From: Cryptomeria japonica
Taxonomy: Eukaryota > Streptophyta > Pinopsida > Cupressales > Cupressaceae
Direction: 5' to 3'
Assembly (NCBI RefSeq): GCF_030272615.1
Contig: NC_081407.1
Span: 101,725,897 to 101,789,896 of the forward strand
Length of the DNA stretch: 64,000 bases
The notes beneath the pieces are model-generated. The model did no database searches and was not told where the DNA came from. It worked only from the letters and a program-made list of their open reading frames with translations. This document shows, piece after piece, positions 12,165 through 24,507 of this stretch. The number at the start of each line of letters is the position of its first letter. The first letter of the stretch is position 1. The translations under genes were made by a program, and so were the position numbers.

Positions 12165-12309
12165 AGACAAACCAACAGACCCGTTGCGTTGCATTCCTCG
12201 AACTTTCAGGTGCAACCAAAGTCTTCCAGAGTCATAATTTCCAGAAGTCTTTGTCAATAGGCGAAAAAGTCGGGGAATATTAATGTTTGGAAAATTCCCA
12301 GAAGTAATT

Positions 12310-13735
12310 AAATGATCATTTTCACCCTGTTCAATGTTTTAGTTAATTTCGAGGGAAGAGTATTTGTAATTTTTACATGTGAAAAGAAAGGTAAAGGTTG
12401 GGGAACAACTAGAATCCGATCTGATCTGATCTGGTATCTTGTCACATTGCTGCGAGAAAATAAAGAGAAAAAGTGTTTGAGTAGATAGGTAGCGTTTAAA
12501 GATAGAAATGGTATCATTTAATATTTATTTAATTTTTATGTGAGAAATCTAATACAATTGATTAAAATGGTTTGTTTTAGATAATAAATTTGATTATTGA
12601 ATATAACAAATTTAATAAAGTTGGTTAAATGTGATTCTTATTCAAATAAGAAATGTGACAATTCTTAAATATAAGAAATTTAATATAATTGATCTGAAAT
12701 GCATAAAAGAATTGATAGATGTTGAATATGACTTTTGAAATATTTTTAAATAAAAGGTTTTTTATATATTCATTTTTTGAAGAAATCTAAAAACTAAGCA
12801 TTTTTTAAATAATTTAATTCATTTAGTATTTACAATTTCTAGGTACAACTAACTTTGTTTATTGATAAGCTATGAACAAGGAGTCCACTGTCATAATATA
12901 AATCACAATTAACAAAATCATTTAGCATCAGCTCTTAAATAGGGGTGTTATAGGTACACTCATTTATTCAAGGTTGTCCCCTTTTATTGGTGATCTTTGT
13001 GTCATTTGATGCTTACAATTTGCAAAAGGAGATTTCTTCCTCTTTCCTTTTGTCCACTCTCGGTGAATGCTTTTGGGACGTAGTCTTGGGAATCGTTGGT
13101 GACACCTTAGAATCTGTTAGATGTGTTCTTGCACACCTTACAACTAACATAGAATATGTCATAACTAACAACACTTACAACTATAAGAGAATCCGTCATA
13201 ATTGACTATTAATAGTTGATTCTCTTACAATTTGTCACTACCCAATTTGGGTCTCCACCTTCTCCGAATCTCCATGCAAAGATGCCTCTTGACACTTTTC
13301 CAAACTATCATAGAATATGATTTTTACGTGTCATAATTTGTCATAAGTATCTATCATTTGTGATAAGTTGTCATAACCCCTTCACATTCCAAGAAATACG
13401 AATCACTTTAAGGGGTACTAAAGTGAGAATCCAGTGTTTCATATCACTAGACTCAACTAGTGACTCCTCAACCGATTTTACTTTCTCTTAATCCTTTTTT
13501 CTTAGAACATTAAAAAATTTGTTGTTTATCCCTTTCTTAATATTCTTTTATAGCAATCCTAAATGAGGTAGATCAATCTATTTTTTTTATCATCTTTTAC
13601 CTTAGAGATATGACCAAAATCTTCAAATGTCTAAACAATATTTTCTTCCATTTGAAAACCTACCATCCCTACATCATCAATTCTTGTAAAAGATAAAACC
13701 TTTTTCTCTAGTGCAAAAACTTATAAGAACAAGTC
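12310..13735. other. Intergenic stretch, nothing assigned
   Basis: AT-rich flank of the receptor gene. Between 13100 and 13390 the phrase GTCATAA recurs in variants (CTATCATAGAATATG, GTCATAATTTGTCATAAG), a loose local repetition. No gene or mobile-element signature was recognised. Confidence 0.4.
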
Positions 13736-13739
13736 CTAG

Positions 13740-14230
13740 GCAACTCAAATCTTATGAGTTGAAGAGACCATTGTTTCAGGCTCTAAAGGAGGGTCTAACA
13801 AAGATGATACAAATTTTGATTATTTAAATGTGTTATCTTATTTGGATAGAACTGTATCATGCTTCATTGACTCAATTTATCTCAAAACAAATATGAACAT
13901 AAGTAGCTATATTTCTATTGAAAGTTTGATGAGATGGACCTAGAGGTTTTCCAATGACTACAACAATTGATTGAAGGAAATTGTATCTTAAAAATTTGAT
14001 TAGAAGCCTAGGTAGATGAATCCAAATTATAATATTAGCAAACATCTCCTTTATCAGATCAAACACCACATATCATGCCTTTTTAATCAAGCCTATCTAA
14101 TTGAAAAAATATGGGCCTCCCTCAAAGATCAAGTTATGATCTTCAAATCTAGTAAAAATCATCATAAAATAAAAATTTGTAGCCAAAATAATCTCCATAT
14201 CTCCTTCTAGATTCCAATTTTTAAAAGCCC
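13740..14230 (-). pseudogene. LINE ORF1 remnant (DUF4283 / zinc-knuckle type)
   Basis: On the minus strand, frames within 14230-13872 show the DUF4283 layout of plant L1-type LINE ORF1. A stretch FTRFEDHNLIFEGGPYFFN (usual form F.S.ED...VL.GGPW.F) is followed by IIIWIHLPRLLIKFL and IGKPLGPSHQTFNRN...YVHICFEIN (usual W.RLP.LP..YW...IG..LG...D..T.....ARV.VEID). Below 13800 a broken zinc-knuckle-like stretch can be guessed. Several stops interrupt it. ORF1 normally binds the LINE RNA. No endonuclease or RT sequence was found beside it. Confidence 0.65.
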
Positions 14231-17200
14231 AAAACTCGAGAAACTAAAGGGAAATCCAAAGAGCCATGAACTCACAAATCAGATCCTACTAAGAGGGGAA
14301 AAGGAAATCATTTTTAAATTTCCTTTTAATTGATAACTGTCACTGAGTTATCCTTATTTATCTCTAAACACGCATTGGTGTTTAAGTGGGATGATACTTG
14401 ATACTTGGATCTAGTCTCATTGGTGACATGCAAAAGAAAGTGGGAAAATATATTATTTCTAGCACTATAAGACTCCTCAAAATTTAAAATATATTTGAAG
14501 GAGAGGTTATGGGGTCTCCTAAACCCCTACCAGATTTCATGCACCTCACCATCGATAACAAATAAACAAAAAATGAATGAATAAAGATAGTTAAGAACAA
14601 AGAGAAACAACATTGCTTCCCTACCACCACACAAAACATACCCAACTACAACTTCAAACAATTATAAAATGCCACAAAAACCCCACTTGTAGGAACTTGT
14701 TCCCAGGGCGCCATAGGGTTGAGAATAGATAGTAGAGGGGTCGCAACCAAGCTATGTATGCCTATGTGGACCAATATACTCTTTCAATGAACTATAAAAC
14801 TCCTACAAATGTCATCCTCCAAAATTCCTTCTCCAACAAATTTATTATTACCAGAAGTTATAAAGCTTTGTCTAGTAAACACCCTTTAAAATTTTAGTAT
14901 ACTAATGAAAACATTATGAGAATATTAGCTCACTATGATATGGTATAAATATTATGAGAATAATTAAATAATGCGGTCCACATCATATTTTTAAAAACAT
15001 ATCAAACTCTAAATAGAAAGATGAAATTGTAGTATCCTACTAATATGTGGATGAATGTCATATAGGAGGAATACAAAACTATTTTAGTATACAAGTTCAA
15101 AAGGATGCATGTTATTTAGGAGGAAGACACATTGTTTTACTAAATAAATTCTTAGTACAATATCTGGTATAAGAGAAGTTCATTTAGTTATTAATAGTAC
15201 TTGTGTAGGTAATGGATGTCAAGAGCTAAATTCCATATCAAAGGTTTTAGCCATCTATCACTAGTAGCACATAGGTTATAAATGCCAAGGGTTAGCAATA
15301 GTATGAAGAGGTTAGTTATCTTTTTCAAATTCCATATTTGTGAATAATTCTATGAGCTACCCCATACTAGGATGGATTGACTTTTCACTAGTGGTATAGA
15401 GGTGAAAGATATGTAGATAAACTAAATGGTTAAGTAGATTCAAGGGAAATCTTATTATTGTGAATGTTAACTTGTGGGTATGCTTACCATTCCCAGTTTT
15501 CTTATTATTGTGATAGTCAACATAAGAAACCCGCTAACCGTTACATGATAGTAATTCAAAAATGAACACCAATCCTCTGTTTGGTACAGGATGCACCACA
15601 ATCCTCTTTCTAAAAATTAGCTTATGCATATTACTATACTCCCTAGGACAAAGATAGCCACAATAATCTTAAGGAAACTTAAAATCCCCTTCTTTATGTC
15701 TTATGTCTTGGCATTATAATTGCTTTCTTAGTTAGAGTGACTAATTTCACTTGATTGGGTTGGACAAAGTTTCTTATCTACATGGTTTGGATTATTTGTT
15801 TCCTTGTGTTAGGAACTAGTTTTTAGGCTATCCATTATACAATTATGTCAATTCAAGCTCCTGGATGCCATGATGTATTCCTTATAAATGATTAATAGAT
15901 TTCACAAACTCATTTCATCATGTATTTTTCTAACTCAAATGAATACTAATTATTCTAAAAGACGCTCATATTTCTATTTAGGTTTGACCAACTACGTAAG
16001 TGTGTTAAATGGGTTCTCTCCATTCTTCTGTTTTCTTATCAAATCATCTATCACAGTAAAGAACTGTCAGACAGCAAAGAGATAATGAGTGCGCCCAAGG
16101 AATTCTGAGTTAATATATTCATGCTATTAATTGTCAAACACTTGTTGTACAGAATCTTCAAACGATTTAAAATGTGAATTCAGTCATTGTTACTTTCTGT
16201 CACTAATTTATTTTCAGGTAATAAGTGAAAATATTAAATCTTACAGTAATCCAATATAAACAAGGTTAGATGCAATTAGGGGAGAGGATCTAGTGGTTGT
16301 GCACCCTAACTTCATGTTTCTCAAAGTCTTACGTGGAAATTTCAAATCACTCCCAATTGTTTACAACAACTTACTTGACAAGTCACCTACTTATAACTAA
16401 GCTTTCAGGTCCACATCATCAAATATGATGCCATATTAGGATGCTTTTTGCCAAGGTGTCTAAAACAGCCCCCAAAAAAGGTGAGACTAATAGACATGCA
16501 AAAGGGGCCCCAATACTTGTGCAACTGATGTGGCATCACATGATTGGTTTCTTTTTACAAAAAAGGGCATATTTCATTCAATTATTGGTACTCAACATCA
16601 ACAATAACAAATTTAAAGTCACAACTATTGGTGCAATATTGTACAAAAATTGGAAATTAAATCAACAAGTATGGGGTATTAAATCAACAACGTCTATCAT
16701 AAGAATTGGAAGGCACTCAACTACTAGGTCCTTTCCCTGACATTGAACACCCTTCAATTACTTCTACAAATTTCCGCACTTGAATAGACTGAACATTATT
16801 ACTCTATATTTTTCTGCAAAAAGTTGGAAGCTTTCAAGCGTACCTGTCATCTCTTTTTTGTCAATTGTTTACTTACATGCATTAGTTGGAAAACAAAAAC
16901 TTACATTTCACACTGAGTTGAGGGCTAACTTCATCAACATGTAGCCATCACATGGAATATTGTAAGACCTCCATTTTTTAAGAAATGTAAAATAGACACT
17001 TAACTATCTACAAGTGAGGTTTGAAGGCATGGATTATCATGCAATTCTTCAAAATAACACGTCTATTGCAAAGTGTCCAAAAATTGACTTTTTAAAGATT
17101 TGATCAAAACTTAATCTAAAAATTCTTAGTAGTTGAATACAAAAATATCATTTGTAATTAATATAATATCACATTTTTATGTAAAATATAACTTATATGC

Positions 17201-17682
17201 AACTTAAATGGACCAAATTCCTATTAGTAATCATATATGTGTGTTATCTTTAATTTTTGTATCCAATACCAAAGGACCAATAGTTGAACAGAAAAGAATA
17301 TTTGTTGTTATAAAAACAACATATTATTTTATACAATACAACTTATATTGAACACAAAGGGACCAATTGTTGAACACAAAAACCTTTCGACAATCCCTCA
17401 CATTTCATGGGAAAAAACAAGGTATTTATTGTGTTCACTTTTTATATTTGTGATAAGACAAATTATTAATATGAAATACTCTAATGCATATACATTTATA
17501 CCCCAATAGTTGTAAGTTGTACACACAAGGATTATATTTTTTCACTATGATAAGAGTACTTGTTTAAGTGAGCATCATTTTTTATAAATGACACACTTAT
17601 AGTGGATAACTATGATATTTTATTCGAAACAAAAAAAATATTTATTTCATTTGTTAAAAATGTATTTATGCCTTTTTTATAT
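14231..17682. other. Long intergenic stretch, nothing firmly assigned
   Basis: About 3.4 kb of AT-rich sequence. The part near 14620-14760 could be the start of the LINE to its left (minus strand), but this is a guess. At 17150-17420 short phrases such as GGACCAAT.GTTGAACA recur two or three times. No exon, RT or transposase motif was recognised. Confidence 0.4.
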
Positions 17683-17699
17683 AACATTTGTAGGTTCTC
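17683..17699. repeat. Left target-site duplication of the ORF1-only element
   Basis: AACATTTGTAGGTTCTC here matches AACATTTATAGGTTCTC at 19358-19374 in 16 of 17 positions. The copies bracket the GC-richer insert exactly, as expected for target-primed reverse transcription. Confidence 0.85.
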
Positions 17700-19357
17700 A
17701 ATAGGTTCTTTGCCTGCGATGCCGTCCGCCTCGACTGCAATGTCGTCCGCTGCGACTGCGATGCCGTCCGCCACGACTGCGAGGGCTTCTGTTGCAATGC
17801 CATCTATGGTTGTGACTAAGGCCGCCATTGTGAGGGCTTCTTCCACGTTGTCATCTGCTGCGGTGCCATCTGCGATTGCATCTATGGCAGTCACTGCTGC
17901 TCGCGAGGCCGACCCTCTGCAATCTGCCCTAACCCCTGGTGCGGCTACGACTGCTGTTCTTGGGAGCTCTGCGGGGGTTTCAGATGGTGGTACGATGCTT
18001 CCTGCACCCTTTGCAGCTGATCGGGGTACCCATGGCTTAGGGCCTGTGGCGGTTTCTGTTTGCAAACCTTTGGTATTCAAGGTGTCTGCAGATACGGATA
18101 TGGAGATCGTCTACACTTACTCAGCGTTTGAAGCTCATGTTCTGATTTGCAGGTTTCGGGGTTTCTGGCCAAGCCTTCCTCAATTGCATACTTGGATCTC
18201 TCAAAGCTGGGAACCGATCATAAAAGGTTCAGTTAACATTTTTCCCTCAGCCAAGGGTTTTTTCATTGCTAAATTTGAATTTGCAGAGGATAGATCGAAA
18301 ATCTTAGGGATTAATCCTTTCAGCTGGGAGGACAAATATGTTTTGATGGCTAAACCCTGGTTCTCAAGCTTTAATCCATCTACTAATTCATTTAATGAGA
18401 TTCCTATTTGGGTTAGGCTCCCCAACCTTCCCCTTCATCTTTGGATGGATTCTTTGCTAGAGGAAGTGGGGGAGGCTTTAGGTGAATTCCTAATGATTGA
18501 TAAGGAATCATACGAAATTTATCATTCTACTTATGCTCGTATTTTGGTTAACATTGATGTCTCTAAAGGGCTTCCAGCTGAGTTAGAGATTGAATCTTCC
18601 TTGGGATCTTGGGTCCAACCACTCGACTTTGAAGGTATCCCCTTTAGATGTCGAAAGTGCTTCTAGACTAGACATGTTGCTGCAGGGTGTGAAACAGATA
18701 AAAAGAAAAAAAGATCTTCTTCTTAGTGGAAAGGTGCATCCTCTGAACATTATTTTGTTAAAAAGAAAAGCTTCTCCCAGGTGGTGGCACAGGTTCCTCA
18801 GATTGAGGGTACACCTCCTATTTCTGGTGTTGTTGTGCCTCAGGAATGTGTGAATGCATGCGGTGGCACCCTGAGTGAGAAAAATGATTCGATGGATGAC
18901 CCTCCCACATCTCAGGTTGTTGTTGGATCTTCTGTTGTCTCTGCCTCTATGGATGTTGGCTCTGCTCCTCCTGATGATGGGAGGTCCTTTATTCTGGACC
19001 CTTCCTCTTGGCAAAAGGTTGCTGCTAGGGTTGAGGAGAGATGGATTACTATTAAAAGCAAAAAATCTAAATTGTCCCAGTCCTCTTTTGATATGACCCT
19101 TCGATCCCATAAGGGTAGGTCAAATTCTTGATCTTTCCTAGTTGGGGTAGGGCTGCTGGTTTTTGGCAGCTTGTTGGTTTTTGGGTGGGGGTTAATGTTG
19201 TTTCCCTTCTTTTGATTGGCTACGCCAATTCTCTCTTGTGTTCTATTTCTTTGAGTGGTCTTTCAAGTTTATCTTTCGGTTCGGGTTGTAGGTCCTTCTA
19301 AAACCTATCTTGTATAGGGTTTCTGGTCCCTTTAAAACTTGTTTTTACTTAATCAAA
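17700..19357 (+). mobile_element. ORF1-only non-LTR retroelement (1658 bp) with 17-bp target duplication
   Basis: The insert is bounded by the two 17-bp repeats at 17683-17699 and 19358-19374. It is visibly richer in G+C than the flanks. It begins a few bases before the ORF, carries one DUF4283/zinc-knuckle reading frame, then about 226 bp of 3' trailer ending ...TACTTAATCAAAA. Endonuclease and reverse-transcriptase sequence is wholly absent, so the unit must have been moved by another LINE. The trailer has the T-rich then 'AATCAAAA' ending typical of plant L1-type LINEs. It could be a non-autonomous LINE lineage or a chance internally deleted copy. Confidence 0.75.
17719..19131 (+). pseudogene. 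DUF4283 / zinc-knuckle protein of the retroelement, two TAG stops
   Basis: The natural start is the ATG at 17719-17721, just inside the insertion; the frame upstream belongs to the target DNA. Order: low-complexity Ala/Ser/Thr/Met region of about 85 residues (MPSA.TAMPS-type repeats); DUF4283 RNA-binding-like domain at about residues 115-290 (FRGFWPSLPQLHTWISQSW, then IPIWVRLPNLPLHLW and LGEFLMIDKES...YARILVNID); zinc knuckle CRKC-x4-H-x4-C near residue 312; then a tail rich in Ser/Val/Asp. TAG stops at 18664-18666 (inside the knuckle) and 18724-18726 interrupt an otherwise continuous frame to the TGA ending at 19131. With only two stops over 470 codons the copy is fairly young. The role is inferred as an RNA-binding ORF1/gag-like protein. 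Confidence 0.75.
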
Positions 19358-19374
19358 AACATTTATAGGTTCTC
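19358..19374. repeat. Right target-site duplication of the ORF1-only element
   Basis: AACATTTATAGGTTCTC, the partner of 17683-17699 with one mismatch (G at 17690, A at 19365). Confidence 0.85.
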
Positions 19375-22300
19375 TTGTGTTCAAGTATTGGTCCATTTTG
19401 ACCAACATTTGGTATTTTTTCATTTACATGTGGATTATTTATTTACAATATATAGTATAAATATGAGGGAAAACTAGATATTATAAGCACAATTTCTATA
19501 ATAATTATTAGATCATGTACAACTACTGGCCCCTCTCCCCTACTTTGATTGATTACAAGTAGTCTTATTAGTTTTTGTTTGATTGTTTTAATATATTTTA
19601 AAAAAATTAATGTCAAATTATTTTTTTATTGAAAAATTACTTGTGCTTTATAAGATATATTTTAAGAGTTCTATTATGGAATACTTATATGGTTTTCTTT
19701 ATTAAATAAATATTTTTAAAAATTCTGATATCGTAGAAGGAAAAATTTGAATTATGGAATCCTCTAAGGTTTAATGTCTACATATATTTGTGCTTGTCAT
19801 CACTTTTCTTATAACTTTTTTCAGCACTATTTTATTTAAACCTTCACATCTATTGTAGTTTATTTAGTTTTTATTGGCTTAAAATATTGGTACTTTAACA
19901 ATTGATGGTAGTGTTGTTGGTTTGAAAGTATAGGATGATGGCTCCATCCCCAAAGTATCCTAAAAAAAATTTATTCTAATAGTTTTCACAAGCCATGTCA
20001 TATGAATTCCTAGTTGATGTTATTTTGTGCATTCTATAATTTGTTGGTGCTTGTAGAGGGCTGTAAAATTTCACTTTAATAAGGTATTTTATTCAAAAGA
20101 TTATATTTGTAAGTATACTTTAGGAATGGGTTAACAAAGATTAGGCACCTCATGGTTTAGGCTTGATATTTTCTAGACCCTTATTGGGTGTTATTTTTGG
20201 ATTATTGTACTCAATCACATTAAGGACAATTTCAAGAGTGTACTATGATGCAAAAATAGTTATTTTTTAATATTTACACCCTACATTTTGTCATCCTTTA
20301 GGAAAGAACTCTTTAGATCCTTGTATACCTATTGAATTTTCTAGTTTTCCTTTGCCTACTAAAATTTATTGATTGTGGCCTCTTGGGGTCATGTTATTAG
20401 ATGGAATTCAATATATTTTATCATGTTTACAAGTAATTTTCATGGATTTAAATCTTTCTAATGACCTAAATAAGAGAAAATTCACCATTTTGAAAGGGTT
20501 ATTTACCCTAACTCAACTAGAACCTATTTTATAAATCAATCTTCTAATCATAAGGCCAATCATTTTCCTTTGATTAATCTCATGAAAAAGTTTGTGCTCA
20601 TGCCTAGAAATGAAGTCTCTCCTAACAAAAACGAAGGGTTGAAAATGATTGAGAAAATTACAAAAATAAGGTGTCAAATCCTTGCCTACTCATTCTAGGG
20701 TGCCTCAAACATAGTGAAAAATGTAGAGAGGTTTTGTGCACAAGGTGTTTTATCTCTTTAGACTCAAATATCATTATTTAATAGTCAAATAACCAATAAT
20801 TTTTTTACACTTCATCCCTACCAAAAAGTGGTAATTAATGAAGTCCATTTTTTCCTTAAATGCATTCACTAAAGGAGCTCAAATTAAGTAGTGTAAAAGT
20901 TTAAATTTGTTTTAAAATGCTTGGTCTATATGTACACCATCATCTACAAGACTTATGTTAACCATTTTAGACAATTTTTCATAAATTTTAATTTTACTTA
21001 TAATTATCTTAGGAAATTATAAACACATCAATGAAGAATAACAAATAAACTAACATTTAAAATCAAAACCTACTTATAGAGGAATGTCCTCCTTCATATA
21101 GAGGAATGAAGTGTCCCTTCTTGGTTGAGAGATAATTTGGTGAATGAAATTAACACAAATCAGTCAAGAACCACTCAAAAGGATCCTTGATAGTGATAAT
21201 GGAGAGTTTTGTCACACAACTATGATAGTGTTGGAGAGGAGGATGAGTGGTGATAGGAGGGGAACTTTTCTATGGGAGTGTTTAAAAGTCGTTTAATTAT
21301 GATGGAAAATGTCTATGAAATATTTTTTTGCGAATATTTACAAATTATTCACATTGTATCTATGACTAAATTCAAATTTGAAAGGATTTACAAATGTTTA
21401 TGTAATAGTTTTGATGGGTGTGGAAGTGTTTTCTAAAATTGGGTGACAAATGTTTCAATTGTGGACAAATGTAATCTTTGCACTTTTTTATCTAAATTAA
21501 ATGTTTGCATATTTTTTGTGCTTTTAACAAATGTTAAACACATATGTCTAAGCTTCTAGGATAAATGACTTGGTATGTGCAACTCCTTGTTATGTATGAA
21601 TGAACATACTTGATTTTCAAAATAGTAGCATTGAATTTAAAGTCGGTTGCATGTATACATACATATCTTGAAAGTAGATGTAAAACTTTAATTCTGATAT
21701 CTAAATATTTGTTGTGGAGAATAATACATGTTGATTAGAATTTACATTGCAATCTTTTTTATGAAAATTTGTTTTAATAACATCTTTATGTTTCACAATA
21801 ACCAAAGTTTAAGAATTACAAAAGATATATTTATAAATTTCTTGTGACAATGTTTGACTAAATTATTTTATCATTTATCCTTTGCTAGATGGCCATAGCT
21901 GAATCCAAACCTCTCATAAATTGGCACCAATAGAGAAGATGCTCACAAAAGTTGTGGAGTCTAGCTTTACACTTGTCAATTTTTCTTGAAAATTTGTAAG
22001 GCTTTATAACAAATCCATTTTTTACATACATGTTTTGGCAATCCATTTTCTTCATATCCTGCAATCATTGGAATCCATGAGACCACATTTCTTCATATCC
22101 TACAATCATTGCAGTCCATGAGACCACTTAATAAATCCTTAACTTTGGGTTGATAAGCACATAATAAATCCAAAATAAATATAAATTCTTGACAACTAAC
22201 AGAGGGATTTGCATTCTCAGTCGACACGTGCTTTCCCCTAGTCAATGACATGAATCTAATACTGTGCAGAGGCAAAGCACAGGCTATTCTGGATGGTGGA

Positions 22301-22929
22301 AAGGAGAACAAGAATGACAAATATGAAAAAAAATCTTTGAAACGAGCGAAACGACAAACAAAAATGTTGAAAGACTAGGTAACGAAAACGTTGAGGGGTC
22401 ATTGTAAATATTTTTATTTTTTTATATATTCAGATACTTTTACTAATTCGAAAGTAAAAGTATATGATTGGACACAAATTCTATGTAGAGATATAAAAAA
22501 TAATGTAACTAGTATTGGACAAGATTGGTACCATGTAAAGGAAATTGAAACAAATATCTAAAGTACCCAAAGTGATATATGAAAATGTTTATGTATTTGA
22601 ATTTTTTTAATTAAATTATAAAAAAATTATATAAATTTAAACATTTATATCACTTTCAATTATTAATTTAAACACTTAAAAAATTTATCACTTCTAATTA
22701 TTAATTTAAATATTTAAAATATTTAATAAATAGAAAATTAACTTTTTCCCATTAGAAATAGAGAAATGTCAAATTTTTATTATTTAAGAACTATGAAAAT
22801 AAAAATTCCTTCAAAGTACATAAATGTCAAATTTATCAATAGAATTTCTTATATTCAAGAGTTATGAAGGGTCCGTGCAAGCTAATGAGTCACAAATTCA
22901 CGGAAGTCTGCGCGTTGGAAAACGTGCTC
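19375..22929. other. Long intergenic stretch, nothing assigned
   Basis: About 3.5 kb of AT-rich sequence with only chance ORFs. The one structured part is a two-copy repeat at 22035-22125. No gene, LTR, RT or transposase motif was recognised on either strand. Confidence 0.4.
22035..22125. repeat. Two-copy 48-bp tandem repeat
   Basis: CTTCATATCCTGCAATCATT.G.A.TCCATGAGACCAC occurs twice, near 22050 and 22091, with a few differences. A weaker relative (CATATCCTGCAATC...TTCCATGA) lies at about 34186 inside the left part of the CACTA element. Confidence 0.65.
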
Positions 22930-22934
22930 TGCAA

Positions 22935-23190
22935 AACGGGCCCCCGTTTTCAAAAAATGGGGGCCCGTTCTAAAAAATGGGGGCCCGTTAATGGTTCGGC
23001 CTCTCGAGCCGAAAGGTCACGGGGTGCCGAAGCTAAATAAAACAGGCCCCCATTTTGTCACAAAATGGGCCCCCGTTTTTTAAAAAACGGGCCCCCGTTT
23101 TGAAATTCTATTTTTACCATTTTTTTGGACAATTTTTCATTTTCACCGTGACAGTGAGTTGACAAGAAGAGATCAAAAACAGGCCCCCGT
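22935..23190. repeat. Left subterminal repeats AACGGGCCCCCGTTTT
   Basis: Seven copies of a 14-16 bp near-palindrome lie at 22935-22950, 22955-22969 (inverted), 22975-22989 (inverted), 23041-23056, 23062-23080, 23086-23101 and 23178-23190. At least one relative (AAACGGGGGCCTGTT at 32829) and two half motifs (AACGGGC, GAACCCGTT) lie at the other end. Clustered subterminal motifs are usual binding sites for a transposon's own proteins. A separate hairpin (TTCGGC-CTCTCGA-GCCGAA) sits at about 22997-23015. Confidence 0.8.
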
Positions 23191-23228
23191 GCTGTGGTTT
23201 CCACTTCAAGCCTCCACCGCTATCCCAG
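23160..23228 (+). other. Possible 5' UTR exon of the plus-strand transposon gene
   Basis: A C-rich, unstructured stretch ends CTATCCCAG followed by GTACAC at 23229, a fair splice donor. The coding part begins only at 26560 after an acceptor-like ATATGCAG ending at 26543. This implies a leader intron of about 3.3 kb. Inferred from splice-site shape and position; the start of the exon is not defined. Confidence 0.35.
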
Positions 23229-24252
23229 GTACACATTCAGTCATCTATTTTCACATTTCATAATTTTCTTGTATATTTTTCTTGTTTTTTTGTGTATTAT
23301 TTAGTTTTTTTTTTATTATTTTAGTTTTTTTTTTATAGTAGCATATAAATAAATTATTTTTAATATTTGTAAATTCTTGATTTTGATATAAATATTTTTA
23401 AACAGTTAACCCTAAACCGTAATCAACAAATTTAGAAACCAAAACCAAACCTAGATAATTAACAAAACGAAATCGACACAAACAAAAAATCGAAAATGAA
23501 ATGGAAACAAAAACAAAAACGTTCAAAAATGAAATTGAAATAAAACGGAACATATGTACCTAAATTGTTCTTAATCCTCATCAGGCAATACAAAAGTTAC
23601 CACTAAATTAGTATAACCTTAAAAGTAATTAACATTACTCTTCAAATTTTAGATATGAAAGTTTTGGCTTAGGTTTATGCCATGTCATGGCATAAAGGTC
23701 CTATTATGGTCCTATTATGTCATGTGATGGTATAAAAGGATCAATTATGGACACAATTTTAGAGCAAAGCTAGATAAGTTACTAAAATTGGAGTTTGGTT
23801 TACATAGGTTCATAAAGGAAGCTAATATGCCAAATATATAATTCATTAATACAAAATAAAAAATATTCTTGATTTATAATGTTGATTGATAATGAGTTTT
23901 CTAAATGGGGTGCTAATTATATATACATCCGAAAGATTTGAAAAATATAATTCCCAAGAAGTATTTTGAATATCTTTAGAAGTATATTGGTATATCTAGA
24001 ATGTAATTTATATTATAAAAGATTTGATATATGATTTGAAGTTGGTAGATATTTTGAGGAAGATTTATTAGATTATGTTATGATTAAGCTAATATTAGAA
24101 GAATGGTTTTAACAACATCTTTTGGTTTTAAAAGGTGCACAAGGTTTGATGTTGAAATCATATTCGATTGTATATAATATTCAATTGTTAAGGAGCTATT
24201 TTTTTTTAAAATAGTTAATTTAAGATATTAGTTGAAGCTATTTGAGAATGTG

Positions 24253-24489
24253 AGATAGTCCTAATGAACACACGAATTAAATTAATGAACCTAGGACAAT
24301 CACAATGAACATATGATAGTCCCAATGAGCCTCAAATGATCCTAATGAATGTAGGGCAGTCTTAATGAACCTAAGAAAGTCCTAATGAGCCTAAGAAAGC
24401 CATAATGAACTTGGGACAATCCTAATGAACCTAGGATAGTCCTAATGAACCTACGATAGTGTAAACAAGCCTAGGATAGTGTAAGAAAA
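24253..24489. repeat. Minisatellite, unit about 20-22 bp
   Basis: About eleven imperfect copies of a unit like CCTAATGAACCTAGGATAGT run in tandem. It ends directly against the CACTACAAAAAAG motif at 24495. Confidence 0.8.
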
Positions 24490-24494
24490 AATCA

Positions 24495-24507
24495 CTACAA
24501 AAAAGAC
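24495..24507 (+). mobile_element. Solitary CACTA-type transposon terminus
   Basis: CACTACAAAAAAG is the classical plant CACTA (En/Spm) terminal sequence. The 100 bases after it look like subterminal DNA, but no matching right end (CTTTTTTGTAGTG) was found downstream. Either a truncated element or a chance match; a 13-bp exact match by chance is unlikely in 64 kb. Confidence 0.45.

Noticed and set aside
17602-17718. Upstream 39 codons of the DUF4283 frame
   Set aside because: They begin with GTG, lie outside the target duplication, and belong to the AT-rich target DNA rather than the element.
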